Positions 27,584 through 35,896 of a stretch of DNA of 64,000 bases are shown here, piece after piece. This stretch comes from Brevibacillus reuszeri. Lineage in GTDB: Bacteria > Bacillota > Bacilli > Brevibacillales > Brevibacillaceae. The DNA is taken from the NCBI RefSeq assembly GCF_002897295.1, contig NZ_BEXF01000005.1, positions 296,725-360,724 on the forward strand. Reading direction: 5' to 3'. The notes under the pieces were generated by a model, which saw nothing but the letters and a program-made list of their open reading frames with translations, did no database searches and was not told the origin of the DNA. Every line of letters starts with the position of its first letter. The first letter of the stretch is position 1. The position numbers were made by a program, and so were the translations under genes.

Positions 27584-28294
27584 ATGACTGGAAACCTTTC
27601 CGTTTTTCTGGCCTTTGCAGCAGGCTTTCTCTCGTTTATCTCCCCTTGCTGCCTGCCGTTGTACCCCTCGTTCTTGTCCTATATCACTGGGGTAACCGTG
27701 GATGAAGTGAAGAAGGGAAGAGCTGTCTTCCAGAAACAGGCTCTCTTACATACGTTGTTTTTTATTGTAGGATTTTCCATTATCTTCATTGCATTAGGAT
27801 TATCGACCTCTTGGATCGGCAGCTTGTTCGTCAATCAAAAGGACCTCATTCGCCAGTTAGGGGGAATTTTGCTGGTGATTATCGGTCTGGTTATGCTGCA
27901 AGTTTTTAAAATGGACTGGATGATGCGTTCGTTCAAGGTCGATTTAAAATCGCGCCCATTAGGGTATACTGGGTCCATATTGGTTGGAATGACCTATGCA
28001 GCAGGCTGGACGCCATGTGTTGGTCCCATTCTTTCCGGCATCATCGTCATGGGTGTGACAGATCCATCTCGTGCATTAACCTATACACTTGCGTACACAC
28101 TAGGCTTTGCTATCCCGTTTTTCGTAATGACGTTTTTCATCAGCAAGATCAGTGCGATCGTCAAGTATTCTGACCAGTTCATGAAGGTTGGCGGAGGGAT
28201 CATGATTTTGTTTGGCGTACTCTTGTACACAGACAAACTGACTGATATCACCCGCGTGTTAATTCAATTATTTGGTGGCTTTACAGGATTTTGA
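27584..28294 (+). CDS. ccdA: CcdA-type thiol-disulfide transporter
   Basis: 236 residues; ATG with GGAGG 7 bases upstream. Six membrane helices. The two active cysteines that carry reducing power across the membrane are visible: FISPCCLPLYPS in helix 1 (near residue 23; note the unusual CC) and AGWTPCVGPILSG in helix 4 (near 146). CcdA passes electrons from cytosolic thioredoxin to extracytoplasmic thioredoxin-like proteins such as ResA for cytochrome c maturation or spore cortex formation. The ResA-like gene follows at 23 bases. Confidence 0.92.
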   Translation: MTGNLSVFLAFAAGFLSFISPCCLPLYPSFLSYITGVTVDEVKKGRAVFQKQALLHTLFFIVGFSIIFIALGLSTSWIGSLFVNQKDLIRQLGGILLVIIGLVMLQVFKMDWMMRSFKVDLKSRPLGYTGSILVGMTYAAGWTPCVGPILSGIIVMGVTDPSRALTYTLAYTLGFAIPFFVMTFFISKISAIVKYSDQFMKVGGGIMILFGVLLYTDKLTDITRVLIQLFGGFTGF

Positions 28295-28317
28295 GCAAGT
28301 AAAGCAGAGGTGACGAC

Positions 28318-28857
28318 ATGAAAAAACTGTTGCTGGCAGCGCTGGTGGCTGTGGGTGTCGGATATGCTGTCTGGGACCATCCACAGGAATCGGCAGCAGT
28401 CGTAGCAGAAGTACAAAAGCCTGAGGTAGGATTTTTGGCTCCTCATTTTACGCTGACTGGTTTAGATAATCAAACCTACAAAGTCGAGGGAAAACGCAAT
28501 AAGCCTGTGATCCTAAACTTCTGGGCTTCGTGGTGTGGTCCGTGCCGTATGGAGGCACCTGATTTACAGAAGATCTATGAAAAGTACGGCGGACAGGTCG
28601 ATTTGTATGGGGTTAATGTGACGAGTAACGATAGTCCTGAAGCTGCCACGGCTTTTGTACAGTCGTATAAGCTCACATTTCCAATCCCGATGGATGTGGC
28701 AGGAACGGTGTCAAACCGATATTTGATCCAGGCATTTCCTACCACTTATTTAATTGACACAAATGGTGTCGTTCGCAAAAAAATCATCGGAATGATTGAT
28801 GCATCCACGTTAGAATTGGAAATTCGTAAGCTGCTGATGGAAAAGCCAGCTTCCTAA
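28318..28857 (+). CDS. ResA-like membrane-anchored thioredoxin
   Basis: 179 residues; ATG with AGAGGTGACGAC upstream. One N-terminal membrane anchor (residues 3-17), then a TlpA/ResA domain (about 40-175) with the redox motif WASWCGPC near residue 70 and the cis-Pro loop AFPTTYLID near 139. It faces outside and reduces substrate disulfides such as those of apocytochrome c, with electrons from the neighbouring CcdA. The lack of other ccm genes leaves open a sporulation (StoA-like) role. Confidence 0.88.
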   Translation: MKKLLLAALVAVGVGYAVWDHPQESAAVVAEVQKPEVGFLAPHFTLTGLDNQTYKVEGKRNKPVILNFWASWCGPCRMEAPDLQKIYEKYGGQVDLYGVNVTSNDSPEAATAFVQSYKLTFPIPMDVAGTVSNRYLIQAFPTTYLIDTNGVVRKKIIGMIDASTLELEIRKLLMEKPAS

Positions 28858-28865
28858 ATGTGAAG

Positions 28866-28902
28866 AAGTCACCGGACAAGAGTTTCTGGGTGGCTTTTTT
28901 CT
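28866..28902 (+). terminator. Terminator after the ccdA-resA pair
   Basis: AAGTCACC pairs with GGTGGCTT (one G-T), followed by TTTTTTC. Confidence 0.75.
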
Positions 28903-29023
28903 TTGTCTACTTGTTCTCCCACGCCCATTTTCCGCTAGATCCCGGGTTTTGTATGTTTGCCTAAAGAGTAGGGTTATTCTCCTTCATAGACTGGAGTGAA
29001 CCAGGGCAAAGGGAGGGAAACGG

Positions 29024-29221
29024 ATGGCCAAGTCGAAAAAAGTGAAGAAGAAAAATACAAAACAGCATCCGAATCAACAAAATTTAAAAATCGTAACATC
29101 ATCTACTTGTCAGGTATGCAAGCAACAATGTGCGCGAGGGTTGGCGTATCTGGAGCAAATGTCCCAGCCCGGTAAAATCGGATTCGGTGTTCCTTGTATC
29201 CTCACGAAGAAACAGACATAG
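29024..29221 (+). CDS. Small basic protein with four cysteines, 65 aa
   Basis: ATG 29024 follows GGGAGGG at 7 bases. Residues 1-22 are mostly Lys, Asn and Gln (KSKKVKKKNTK); residues 29-57 carry C-x2-C-x3-C and a fourth Cys in GFGVPC. The spacing suggests a small zinc- or nucleic-acid-binding protein. No family is recognised with confidence. It stands alone between two terminators or promoters. Confidence 0.6.
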   Translation: MAKSKKVKKKNTKQHPNQQNLKIVTSSTCQVCKQQCARGLAYLEQMSQPGKIGFGVPCILTKKQT

Positions 29222-29390
29222 CTTTGTTATCGGGAACCAGTTGACAGCCCGACATTGAGGATAATCTCTCTGACCAGGGGATAGAGAGATTATTCATTTT
29301 TGTCCTTCTTGGGAGAATCGTAGAAAGGATTGAAGCGGGTAAGGTGGAATAGTGATTAGGGAAGAGGAAGGAGAGAGGAGGCAAAGCATT

Positions 29391-30434
29391 TTGGACAAGC
29401 TAAAAGCGGCCCTACGCGAGGCTTACGGTTTTCATGCCCAACAAGTGGAACGGATCGCTTACGGATTATGGGAAGAAAGCTTTTCCGTTTGGACGAGGGA
29501 GAAACGGTACTACGTAAAACGTTTTTATGCAAAATGGCGGCTGCAAACGCGCTATCCGGACATGCTGAAAGGTCTGGCGTTAAGCCAAGAGCTACGTCAA
29601 AAAGGTTTTCCTGCACCGGCACTGATACTTACTATAGATAATGATTGGCTAGCAAATGTAGATGGAGAAACGTATCAGGTCAATGAATGGGTGGACGGCT
29701 GCTGTTATCATCCCGGGGAGCTACAGGAAGATGAGGCGCGGGCAATGGGAGGTCTTTTGGCAAGGTTTCACTGTCAATTTGAAAGAGCTGAGCCGTCTGC
29801 TAAAATGTTGCCATATGTTACTCCTGCGGTAGCTATACATACTTGTGAGGAGTTGCGGCTTCGCTACGAGAGTGCAAAAGGTGCCTTTCCTTCCTATGTG
29901 CGCTCCCTGTTAGCACAACAAATCCTTTTATTGAAATCATTGCCTTCAAACTTTACCGAGAACTTGCCTACTGCAACTCTATCTGGTCCATGCTTTCATT
30001 CGTTTTGGGTAGAGCAAGTTATTTTTCAGCCAAACGGTCAAATCGCTGCACTCGTAGATTGGACAGATGGAGCAGGGAAGCCGGGCTTGTGGGCACAGGA
30101 TATTGTGACTGGCATCCATTTATCGGCACTCAATGAGACTGCGATCATCGCATTTTGTTCAGGCTATCAAAATGCGAATCGATTGCCTAAGAATGAATGG
30201 AAAGCGGTTTTCACCATGCTATGCTACGGGCATGTAGCCTCTACGAATTTTTTGGACAGCTGGCTGGTGAAGCATAACCGCCGGATGGAGCATTGGGAGA
30301 AGATCGCAAAAGAATGGACCTGCATAGTCCCACAGCGTTTTATTCGTTGGAGAGAACTCGAAGAAAAGGTACTTGATGCGCTTTTTGTCCAAGTAGATGA
30401 CCAAGCTGCAAACGTCCAATACACAAGTAAATAA
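29391..30434 (+). CDS. Aminoglycoside-phosphotransferase-fold protein, probable pseudokinase (CotS/YtaA-like)
   Basis: 347 residues from TTG 29391, chosen for AGGAGG at 9 bases; GTG 29352 is an alternative. The N-lobe (YYVKRFYAKWRLQTRYPDML near 42) keeps the Lys of the APH fold. In the C-lobe the catalytic-loop motif HGDxxxxN is replaced by LSGPCFHSFWVEQVIF near residue 195, so the catalytic Asp is missing, while the later metal Asp is kept in ALVDWTDG near 222. Spore-coat kinases of the CotS family are the closest group by look. It is more likely a binding or structural protein than a kinase. Confidence 0.7.
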   Translation: MDKLKAALREAYGFHAQQVERIAYGLWEESFSVWTREKRYYVKRFYAKWRLQTRYPDMLKGLALSQELRQKGFPAPALILTIDNDWLANVDGETYQVNEWVDGCCYHPGELQEDEARAMGGLLARFHCQFERAEPSAKMLPYVTPAVAIHTCEELRLRYESAKGAFPSYVRSLLAQQILLLKSLPSNFTENLPTATLSGPCFHSFWVEQVIFQPNGQIAALVDWTDGAGKPGLWAQDIVTGIHLSALNETAIIAFCSGYQNANRLPKNEWKAVFTMLCYGHVASTNFLDSWLVKHNRRMEHWEKIAKEWTCIVPQRFIRWRELEEKVLDALFVQVDDQAANVQYTSK

Positions 30435-30513
30435 AAAGACTGCTCTATGGCAGGTTTATCGGCCATGTATTATACTGGAGAGACGGAAATTTGAATGAGA
30501 AAGGAGCCAACTC

Positions 30514-30687
30514 ATGCGCCCATTACAAATTTCACCAGATACGGCTGTTAAGCTGGCAGAAGCTCTCAACGTTCCTTTGGAGCGTCTCATGCATATGCCA
30601 CAGCATATTCTCCTGCAAAAAATGATGGAGCTTGCCAAACAGGAGCAAGAAACAGCTCAAGGGGATTCATCAGACAAGCAAGAATAA
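30514..30687 (+). CDS. YycC-like small protein, 57 aa
   Basis: ATG 30514 follows AAAGGAG at 7 bases. The sequence begins MRPLQISPDTAVKLAEALN and has LMHMPQHILLQKMMELAK, which is how I recall the short Bacillales YycC family. The function is unknown; the helix-turn-helix-like N-terminus (TAVKLAEALNVPLERL) resembles the start of an XRE-type domain. It is followed closely (48 bases) by the thioredoxin-like gene and may be cotranscribed. Confidence 0.7.
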   Translation: MRPLQISPDTAVKLAEALNVPLERLMHMPQHILLQKMMELAKQEQETAQGDSSDKQE

Positions 30688-30735
30688 AACGCGGGGAGTA
30701 ACCGTAGATACTATACATACATAGGAGGTTGGCTT

Positions 30736-31302
30736 ATGTCAACGAATGTGGCTCACAAACTTCGAACCGGATTAAAACCACAAGCTTTTGTGGAAGGCAT
30801 GACGAAAAATCAGGAAGCATACCAAAAATGGTCAGAAGCGTTTACGTGGACAAACGAAGCGGATCGGGAATTTTTCGCTTCTCTCGCTCATCGGGATGAC
30901 CTACGCTGCTTGATTCTGGCTGCTGATTGGTGCGGTGATGTTATACGTAATCTGCCAGTTGTGCTGCATGCATTAAAAGATACTGAGATGCCTGTCGAGA
31001 TTTTTGTCATGGAAGATCATTTGGACTTGATGGACGAATTTTTGACGATGGGCGGTCGGGCGATCCCTGTTGTCATTTTTGCTGATACAGGTGGACACGT
31101 ACTTGCCAAATGGGGACCACGTCCAAAGCACGTACAAGAGGTGATGATTGCTTTCAAGCAGCAAAACCCTGATCGCAATGCACCTGATTATGAAGAAAAA
31201 ATCAAAGTAGCACGCGCTGAAATGCTCGAACAATACGACGAAGGCACTGGCTACCAAGCTGTCATTGTAAGTGAGCTACGCGAATTACTTTCCTCGATCT
31301 AA
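30736..31302 (+). CDS. Thioredoxin-like family protein
   Basis: 188 residues; ATG with AGGAGG 7 bases upstream. The central strand and helix LILAADWCGDVIRNLPVV (near residue 55) match the thioredoxin_9-type proteins of Bacillota, with the resolving Cys of CxxC replaced (WCGDV), so only one active Cys remains. The cis-Pro is in RAIPVVIFAD near 115. A cytosolic monothiol redox or chaperone-like role is the family expectation; the substrate is unknown. Confidence 0.8.
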   Translation: MSTNVAHKLRTGLKPQAFVEGMTKNQEAYQKWSEAFTWTNEADREFFASLAHRDDLRCLILAADWCGDVIRNLPVVLHALKDTEMPVEIFVMEDHLDLMDEFLTMGGRAIPVVIFADTGGHVLAKWGPRPKHVQEVMIAFKQQNPDRNAPDYEEKIKVARAEMLEQYDEGTGYQAVIVSELRELLSSI

Positions 31303-31311
31303 ATTTTTTAA

Positions 31312-31343
31312 AAAGTGGGCGGAGCTGAGTCTCCGTCCGTTTT
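31312..31343 (+). terminator. Terminator after the thioredoxin-like gene
   Basis: GGGCGGAG pairs with CTCCGTCC (one G-T) around CTGAGT, followed by GTTTTG. Confidence 0.65.
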
Positions 31344-31383
31344 GTTGTACTGACCACAAGTTATGAAGGAAAGGTTGAGAAAC

Positions 31384-31692
31384 ATGCATTACTATGGAAA
31401 CGAAACGATTATGTCCTTGGAGCAAGTACTGCGATTAAAAGCATCGGAAGTTCGCATATTAGAGTGGGTACGAACGTATGAGTTTTTGGAAAACAGCTAT
31501 GGTATTGATGAATCTGTACCTTACTTTTTGGAGATAAAATGCGAGTCGGAGGAAGTGCGGATTAGAAAAAACCGCATACTGGATTTTCCAGAGTTCTCCT
31601 GTGAGGAAGAGCGGTGTTTTCCCGATGTTGAGCAAGCAATTAGTGTCTTTCATGAATGGGCACAGGAAATTTTGAATAAACGGATTTCGTAG
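31384..31692 (+). CDS. Unknown acidic protein, 102 aa
   Basis: ATG 31384 has AAGGAAAGG at 9 bases; the frame runs back to 31363. The product is small, acidic and soluble, with SLEQVLRLKASEVRILEWV near the start and cysteines in FSCEEERC. No family is recognised. It is the last protein gene before the tRNA pair. Confidence 0.6.
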   Translation: MHYYGNETIMSLEQVLRLKASEVRILEWVRTYEFLENSYGIDESVPYFLEIKCESEEVRIRKNRILDFPEFSCEEERCFPDVEQAISVFHEWAQEILNKRIS

Positions 31693-31772
31693 ATTCTATT
31701 GACGCAATAAGCCAATCATGATAAATTAAAAGACGTCGCTTCTCACAGTTTGCGACTTTACATGATTAGCTT

Positions 31773-31857
31773 GGGGAGATAGTGAAGTGGCTAAACACGG
31801 CAGACTGTAAATCTGCTCCCTCCGGGTTCGGCGGTTCGAATCCGTCTCTCCCCACCA
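31773..31857 (+). tRNA. tRNA-Tyr (GTA)
   Basis: A full class II cloverleaf: acceptor GGGGAGA pairs with TCTCCCC, anticodon GTA at 31807-31809 in the loop CTGTAAA, a long variable arm (CTCCCTCCGGGTTCGGC), TTCGAAT loop and encoded CCA at 31855-31857. It lies 42 bases before tRNA-Leu. Confidence 0.95.
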
Positions 31858-31899
31858 TTGACTTTCTATGAAAATTGTGCTAGACTAGTTTTACAAAAT

Positions 31900-31981
31900 G
31901 CCGGTGTGGCGGAATGGCAGACGCGCGCGACTCAAAATCGTGAGGGAAACCGTGGGGGTTCAAGTCCCTTCACCGGCACCA
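31900..31981 (+). tRNA. tRNA-Leu (CAA)
   Basis: Class II cloverleaf: acceptor GCCGGTG pairs with CACCGGC, anticodon CAA at 31933-31935 in loop CTCAAAA (reads UUG), TTCAAGT loop and encoded CCA at 31979-31981. Its 3' half, CCA and the following terminator have a degenerate copy at 60703-60811, which makes this gene the likely left border of an inserted region. Confidence 0.95.
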
Positions 31982-31992
31982 TATTGTTAAGT

Positions 31993-32028
31993 AAAGCTCA
32001 TTAGAGATACTCTCTATTGAGCTTTTTT
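31993..32028 (+). terminator. Terminator after tRNA-Leu
   Basis: AAAGCTCATTAGAGA pairs with TCTCTATTGAGCTTT around TAC, followed by TTTTG. A similar hairpin follows the tRNA remnant at 60775. Confidence 0.9.
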
Positions 32029-32128
32029 GTATTTTCAAGAATTTTTAGCTGTATTCGAGTAACGTTATGATCTGACCACCCCTTCTGGCAATTGACATTT
32101 ATCCAAATAAATCGTTGCGTTTTTTTCA

Positions 32129-32158
32129 TTGTTTCCCCTTTTTCGCACAAGCTATAAT
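32129..32158 (+). promoter_or_regulatory. Promoter of the binding lipoprotein gene
   Basis: TTGTTT (32129-32134) and TATAAT (32153-32158) with an 18-base spacer, directly before the Fur-like box. Confidence 0.5.
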
Positions 32159-32169
32159 AATGCGAGTAA

Positions 32170-32184
32170 TGATAATTGTTTTCA
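32170..32184. promoter_or_regulatory. Fur-box-like site (7-1-7)
   Basis: TGATAAT-T-GTTTTCA matches the Bacillus Fur 7-1-7 consensus (TGATAATnATTATCA) fully in the left half and 4 of 7 in the right half. Just after the -10, it would allow iron repression of the lipoprotein gene. Confidence 0.6.
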
Positions 32185-32220
32185 ATTAAGACGAGAAGGG
32201 AAAGGAAAGGGGCAACAAGT

Positions 32221-33183
32221 GTGAAGAAACATCGTGGAAAGCAAAGGATACTATGGGTAGGGAGTTTCCTCCTGTTGTTGATAATATCGGCATGCAGTAC
32301 TTCTAATGCTACTAGCAACGTGTCTGATAAACAGAAAGAGGAGAGCGAGAAAACAGTTCAATATAAAACAATTACAGGTGAACAAGTCGAAATACCTGCA
32401 GATCCAAAACGAGTGGTTTATATCGGTCAGACAATTGGTGATTTCTTGGCGATGGGTATTCCAGTTGTTGGTAATAACCTCCCCAAGGATACTCCTAGCT
32501 ACTATGAAGGTAAATTTGAAGGAATCGTTGATGTTGGAAATCCTGGTGACTTAGAGACGATTCTGACATTAAAACCCGATCTTATTATTAATGGTTATTA
32601 CAAGGCAGAAGCAGAACATAATGAGGCGTTGTCGAAAATTGCTACTACGATCCCCTACAACCCAGCTCTTCCTTATACAGAACGTGTAAAGGAGATGGGA
32701 AATATCTTTGGCAAACAGAAAGAGGCAGCTCAATTGATTGCTAAGTTTGAAGCACAGTCGCAAGAAATGTTTGATAAGCTTCAATTGGCAGAAGGGGAGA
32801 CAGCAACAGTGTTCTACCAGTTAGGTAAAACACTTTATGTGATGGGCGATCGTAGCTTTGGTGCCATTATTTATGGAGAGAACGGCTTTGCCGTCCCACC
32901 AGCTGTACAGAAGAGTATTATTGATGTAGAAGGCGTTTCTTTCGTTACGATTTCAGAAGAGGTGCTTTCAAAGTTTGCTGGTGATCATTTGTTTGTACTT
33001 GTACAAGATGATGATGAAAGTAAAACAGCAGCTGACCGACTGCTACAAAGTCCGATATGGGGAACTCTGCCCGCAGTGAAAAAAGGAAATGTTTACTTTA
33101 TATCTAATGAATGGAATACAGATAATCTGTTAGCTTTGGAGCAATTGTTTAAAGAGCTTCCACAATGGATGAAACGGCCGTAA
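32221..33183 (+). CDS. Iron-siderophore-type ABC substrate-binding lipoprotein
   Basis: 320 residues from GTG 32221 (AAGGAAAGGGG at 8 bases). Lipoprotein signal with lipobox ISAC (Cys about residue 24). The mature protein is a Peripla_BP_2 (class III) binder: RVVYIGQTIGDFLAMGIPVV near 65, LKPDLIINGYY near 120, and TATVFYQLGKTLYVMGDRSFG near 200 as in FeuA/YxeB. A Fur-like box upstream supports iron control. No permease or ATPase gene is adjacent, so it must use a transporter encoded elsewhere. It resembles the C-terminal domain of the next gene's product. Confidence 0.85.
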   Translation: MKKHRGKQRILWVGSFLLLLIISACSTSNATSNVSDKQKEESEKTVQYKTITGEQVEIPADPKRVVYIGQTIGDFLAMGIPVVGNNLPKDTPSYYEGKFEGIVDVGNPGDLETILTLKPDLIINGYYKAEAEHNEALSKIATTIPYNPALPYTERVKEMGNIFGKQKEAAQLIAKFEAQSQEMFDKLQLAEGETATVFYQLGKTLYVMGDRSFGAIIYGENGFAVPPAVQKSIIDVEGVSFVTISEEVLSKFAGDHLFVLVQDDDESKTAADRLLQSPIWGTLPAVKKGNVYFISNEWNTDNLLALEQLFKELPQWMKRP

Positions 33184-33265
33184 GAAATTATATCTGCTCA
33201 TTACGTTCTTTAGCCCGTTCTTTCCCCCTAAAACGTCAACTCGAAACATGAAAGCTGAGCTATAT

Positions 33266-33310
33266 TTGAGAGCATGTCATTATATGTTATAGTGATGATA
33301 ATGAGAATCG
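33266..33310 (+). promoter_or_regulatory. Promoter with overlapping Fur-like box before the AraC regulator
   Basis: TTGAGA (33266-33271) and TATAGT (33288-33293), 16 apart, followed by TGATAATGAGAATCG (33296-33310), a good left half and partial right half of a Fur box. Confidence 0.5.
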
Positions 33311-33334
33311 TTTTTAATGGTTGGAGAGTTGCTT

Positions 33335-34999
33335 ATGAATCTAGCATCCCTACATATTAGGCTAAAGCACTATGATAGGTTACAAGCTGACCAGATGACG
33401 CCAGCGATTAGTTTTAATGGGGGAATAAATGAAAATGAAGCGAATTTATGCACATTAGTAATAGCACTCAGTCCTGGTGTACGGCTGTATATAAATGAAA
33501 TTGCATTCGATCTGCGTCAAGGGAGCTGCATTCTAGTTTTACCTGTACAAAGCTACAATTTGGAATCAAGCAAAGGGGAGGTGGAGCTTGCACGCTTTAC
33601 CTTTGAAGCCTTTGAAGTAGAGGGGATGTCCATGAATCCGGTTGCTCATCCACCCTTGCTTTGTGGCTATCCCTATCATCTGTTGTTTTCTCGAGTGAAG
33701 CAAGTATTAGGAAATGAAGCAGAGAGGAGGAATCAGTTTTCCTCCTCTCTTTCCGCATCAGAAATGGCTATGATGCAAGGTAGGCTTCAGCTTATTCTAG
33801 GTATGATGGCTCTATTAGATGAGCAAGCTTCCTATTTGCAGAACGAAGAAAAGATCAAAATGATCCAACATACGGTACATTATATGGAACAGCATTATGA
33901 TGAAGACTTGACAGTGGAGCAACTAGCTAATATGGTCGGAATGGTCAGATGGCAATTTAGTCAGCAGTTTAAAGCATTGACTGGCCAAAAGCCAACTGAT
34001 TATTTGGTACATTTACGAATAAAGCACGCAAAGACACTTCTTTGCAATTCCACTGAGCCATTAAGAAAAATATCTCGACAAATTGGATTCAAGGATGAAT
34101 ACTATTTCAGTCGATGCTTCCGTAAATTAACTGGAAACACTCCGCGTGAATATGCCAATATCCATCTACATAATCAGCAAAGAACAGTTATCGATTCACT
34201 TGGCAGAAAGGTTCATGTTCCTAAAAATGCAAAGCGTATTGTGACGGATGGCAAATATACACTTGGAGAACTATTAGTCCTAGGCATATCTCCTATAGGA
34301 GCGGCTATCTCTATGAAAGAGAATGTGATTTATCACAATAAGTTACGTAATATTCATAATATCGGGCACTGGGCAGATCCTGATAAAATAGCACAGCTGC
34401 AGCCCGAGTTTGTATTGCTTAGCTATTATCATCCTGCCCATGATTTACAAGTACTAGATGCGATCGCTCCTACAGTTGTACTGGACAATAAGTTTAGACT
34501 TTTTGAGCGCTTACGGTATATTGCCAAACTATTTGAACGTAGTAAAGAGGCGGAGAAGTGGATCACTACATATGAGGACAAAGTAAGACTAGTACGTAGA
34601 CAATTAGCAGATGATTATACTACTGGGGAAACGGCTACAGTTTATCTTAAGTTAGGTACAAAATTTTATATAATGGGTCAAAATGGGTTTGCTGCCTCCT
34701 TGTATGAATCACTTGGCTTTCGTCCATCTGCCCAAGTGAAGCACCTAATCGAGCAAGGGCAAGCATGGATAGAAATTCAGCAGTATCAATTGAATCACTA
34801 TGCTGGGGATCGCAACTTCATCTTGGCATCTCGCTCAGAATTACAAACAGTTGCTCAGTGTCCACAGATTGCAGCTATAGCCAAGTTGACTCCTGGTAAA
34901 ATTCATTTTATGGATGCTATATGGAATTATGATGATCCCATCACACGTGGACGGTTGTTAGAGGTGTTGCCGTATATTTTTAGGAGGAAAATGATGTAA
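33335..34999 (+). CDS. AraC-family regulator with fused siderophore-binding domain (Btr-like)
   Basis: 554 residues from ATG 33335 (GGAGAG at 7 bases). The N-terminus (1-150) is a cupin-like AraC arm, residues about 180-285 hold two helix-turn-helix units (LTVEQLANMVGMVRWQFSQQ and PLRKISRQIGFKDEYYFSR), and residues 290-554 are a cytosolic Peripla_BP_2 domain (GRKVHVPKNAKRIV, TATVYLKLGTKFYIMGQ). This is the layout of B. subtilis Btr (YbbB), which binds ferri-bacillibactin and activates its uptake operon. Here it would activate the adjacent binding-protein gene. Iron control is suggested by the Fur-like box. Confidence 0.85.
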   Translation: MNLASLHIRLKHYDRLQADQMTPAISFNGGINENEANLCTLVIALSPGVRLYINEIAFDLRQGSCILVLPVQSYNLESSKGEVELARFTFEAFEVEGMSMNPVAHPPLLCGYPYHLLFSRVKQVLGNEAERRNQFSSSLSASEMAMMQGRLQLILGMMALLDEQASYLQNEEKIKMIQHTVHYMEQHYDEDLTVEQLANMVGMVRWQFSQQFKALTGQKPTDYLVHLRIKHAKTLLCNSTEPLRKISRQIGFKDEYYFSRCFRKLTGNTPREYANIHLHNQQRTVIDSLGRKVHVPKNAKRIVTDGKYTLGELLVLGISPIGAAISMKENVIYHNKLRNIHNIGHWADPDKIAQLQPEFVLLSYYHPAHDLQVLDAIAPTVVLDNKFRLFERLRYIAKLFERSKEAEKWITTYEDKVRLVRRQLADDYTTGETATVYLKLGTKFYIMGQNGFAASLYESLGFRPSAQVKHLIEQGQAWIEIQQYQLNHYAGDRNFILASRSELQTVAQCPQIAAIAKLTPGKIHFMDAIWNYDDPITRGRLLEVLPYIFRRKMM

Positions 35000-35164
35000 T
35001 CAGGATTGTACATTGCATCATAACCTACTATTTGAACAAGATTCGTGGTACCTGCGATCATTTGGGTCGTAGTCTATTTTAATGGGAATTAATCGAATCG
35101 GGGTAAGTTCAACTCTTATTAACGAGGAGATTCGACCGTGGCCAAGTGAAAACAAATCATAAAA

Positions 35165-35803
35165 TTATCTTAGTAAGAAATTTTCAAGGGATTTTTCTAT
35201 CTCTTCAATTGAATTTATAGAAAATTTTTTATCAGTGTAACTTATAAGGCCCTCATTTATGCACTGAGCTATTGAACGATTTAAACTTCTAATGGGTGCG
35301 CAGACCTCACTTGATAAAATTTGCTTTGTAAGGTTATCTAAATCACCAATTTGATAATGATTATGTATACTTAATAAGATACGATCCTTAACTGTTAGAA
35401 GTGATAATTTTGCCGCAGTATCTGAGCTTAAAATTAATTTTGAGGCAAGTTGTTTAATTATGTAAAAATTAAAATTAAAATCGATTTTCATCCATTCATA
35501 AACCATTGTTTTATGGATAGCTATCGTTTCACAATTTTTTTTTGCAATAACACCGAGTGTATAAATTTTTTCATTAAAAATTTCTATCTCCCCAAAACAA
35601 CTATATGAATGATAAACATATAAGGAAAGCATCGTTCCCTCATAACTTTGTCTATAAACTTCTGCTATACCTGTGGTTAAAATATAAAGATAATCATTTT
35701 GTTCATGCGGGTGAATAATAAGGCTACCTTTCTTGTGTCTTCTATAAATAAATTCTTTCTTAATATGCGCTGGGGCATCATCCACAATATCTTTAAAATT
35801 CAT
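35165..35803 (-). CDS. Crp/Fnr-family regulator
   Basis: 212 residues from ATG 35803 (GAAGGTGA upstream on the minus strand; a longer reading to 35875 has no site). A cyclic-nucleotide-type beta barrel (about 15-120; LIIHPHEQNDYLYILTTGIA and CFGEIEIFNEK) is followed by a Crp-type C-terminus with LLTVKDRILLSI near 140 and a helix-turn-helix (APIRSLNRSIAQCINEGLI) near 175. No FNR cysteines, and the cAMP-binding residues are not kept, so the ligand is unknown. It is divergent from the nucleoside hydrolase by about 90 bases and probably controls it. The gene is strongly AT-rich. Confidence 0.8.
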   Translation of the reverse strand: MNFKDIVDDAPAHIKKEFIYRRHKKGSLIIHPHEQNDYLYILTTGIAEVYRQSYEGTMLSLYVYHSYSCFGEIEIFNEKIYTLGVIAKKNCETIAIHKTMVYEWMKIDFNFNFYIIKQLASKLILSSDTAAKLSLLTVKDRILLSIHNHYQIGDLDNLTKQILSSEVCAPIRSLNRSIAQCINEGLISYTDKKFSINSIEEIEKSLENFLLR

Positions 35804-35896
35804 ATTTTCACCTTCTTTTTTCCTTTGGTCATTTGACCTATTTTCATTATAAATTGAATTATATAATAAGGCCAAATAAGAATGGGAGGTCTTGTT

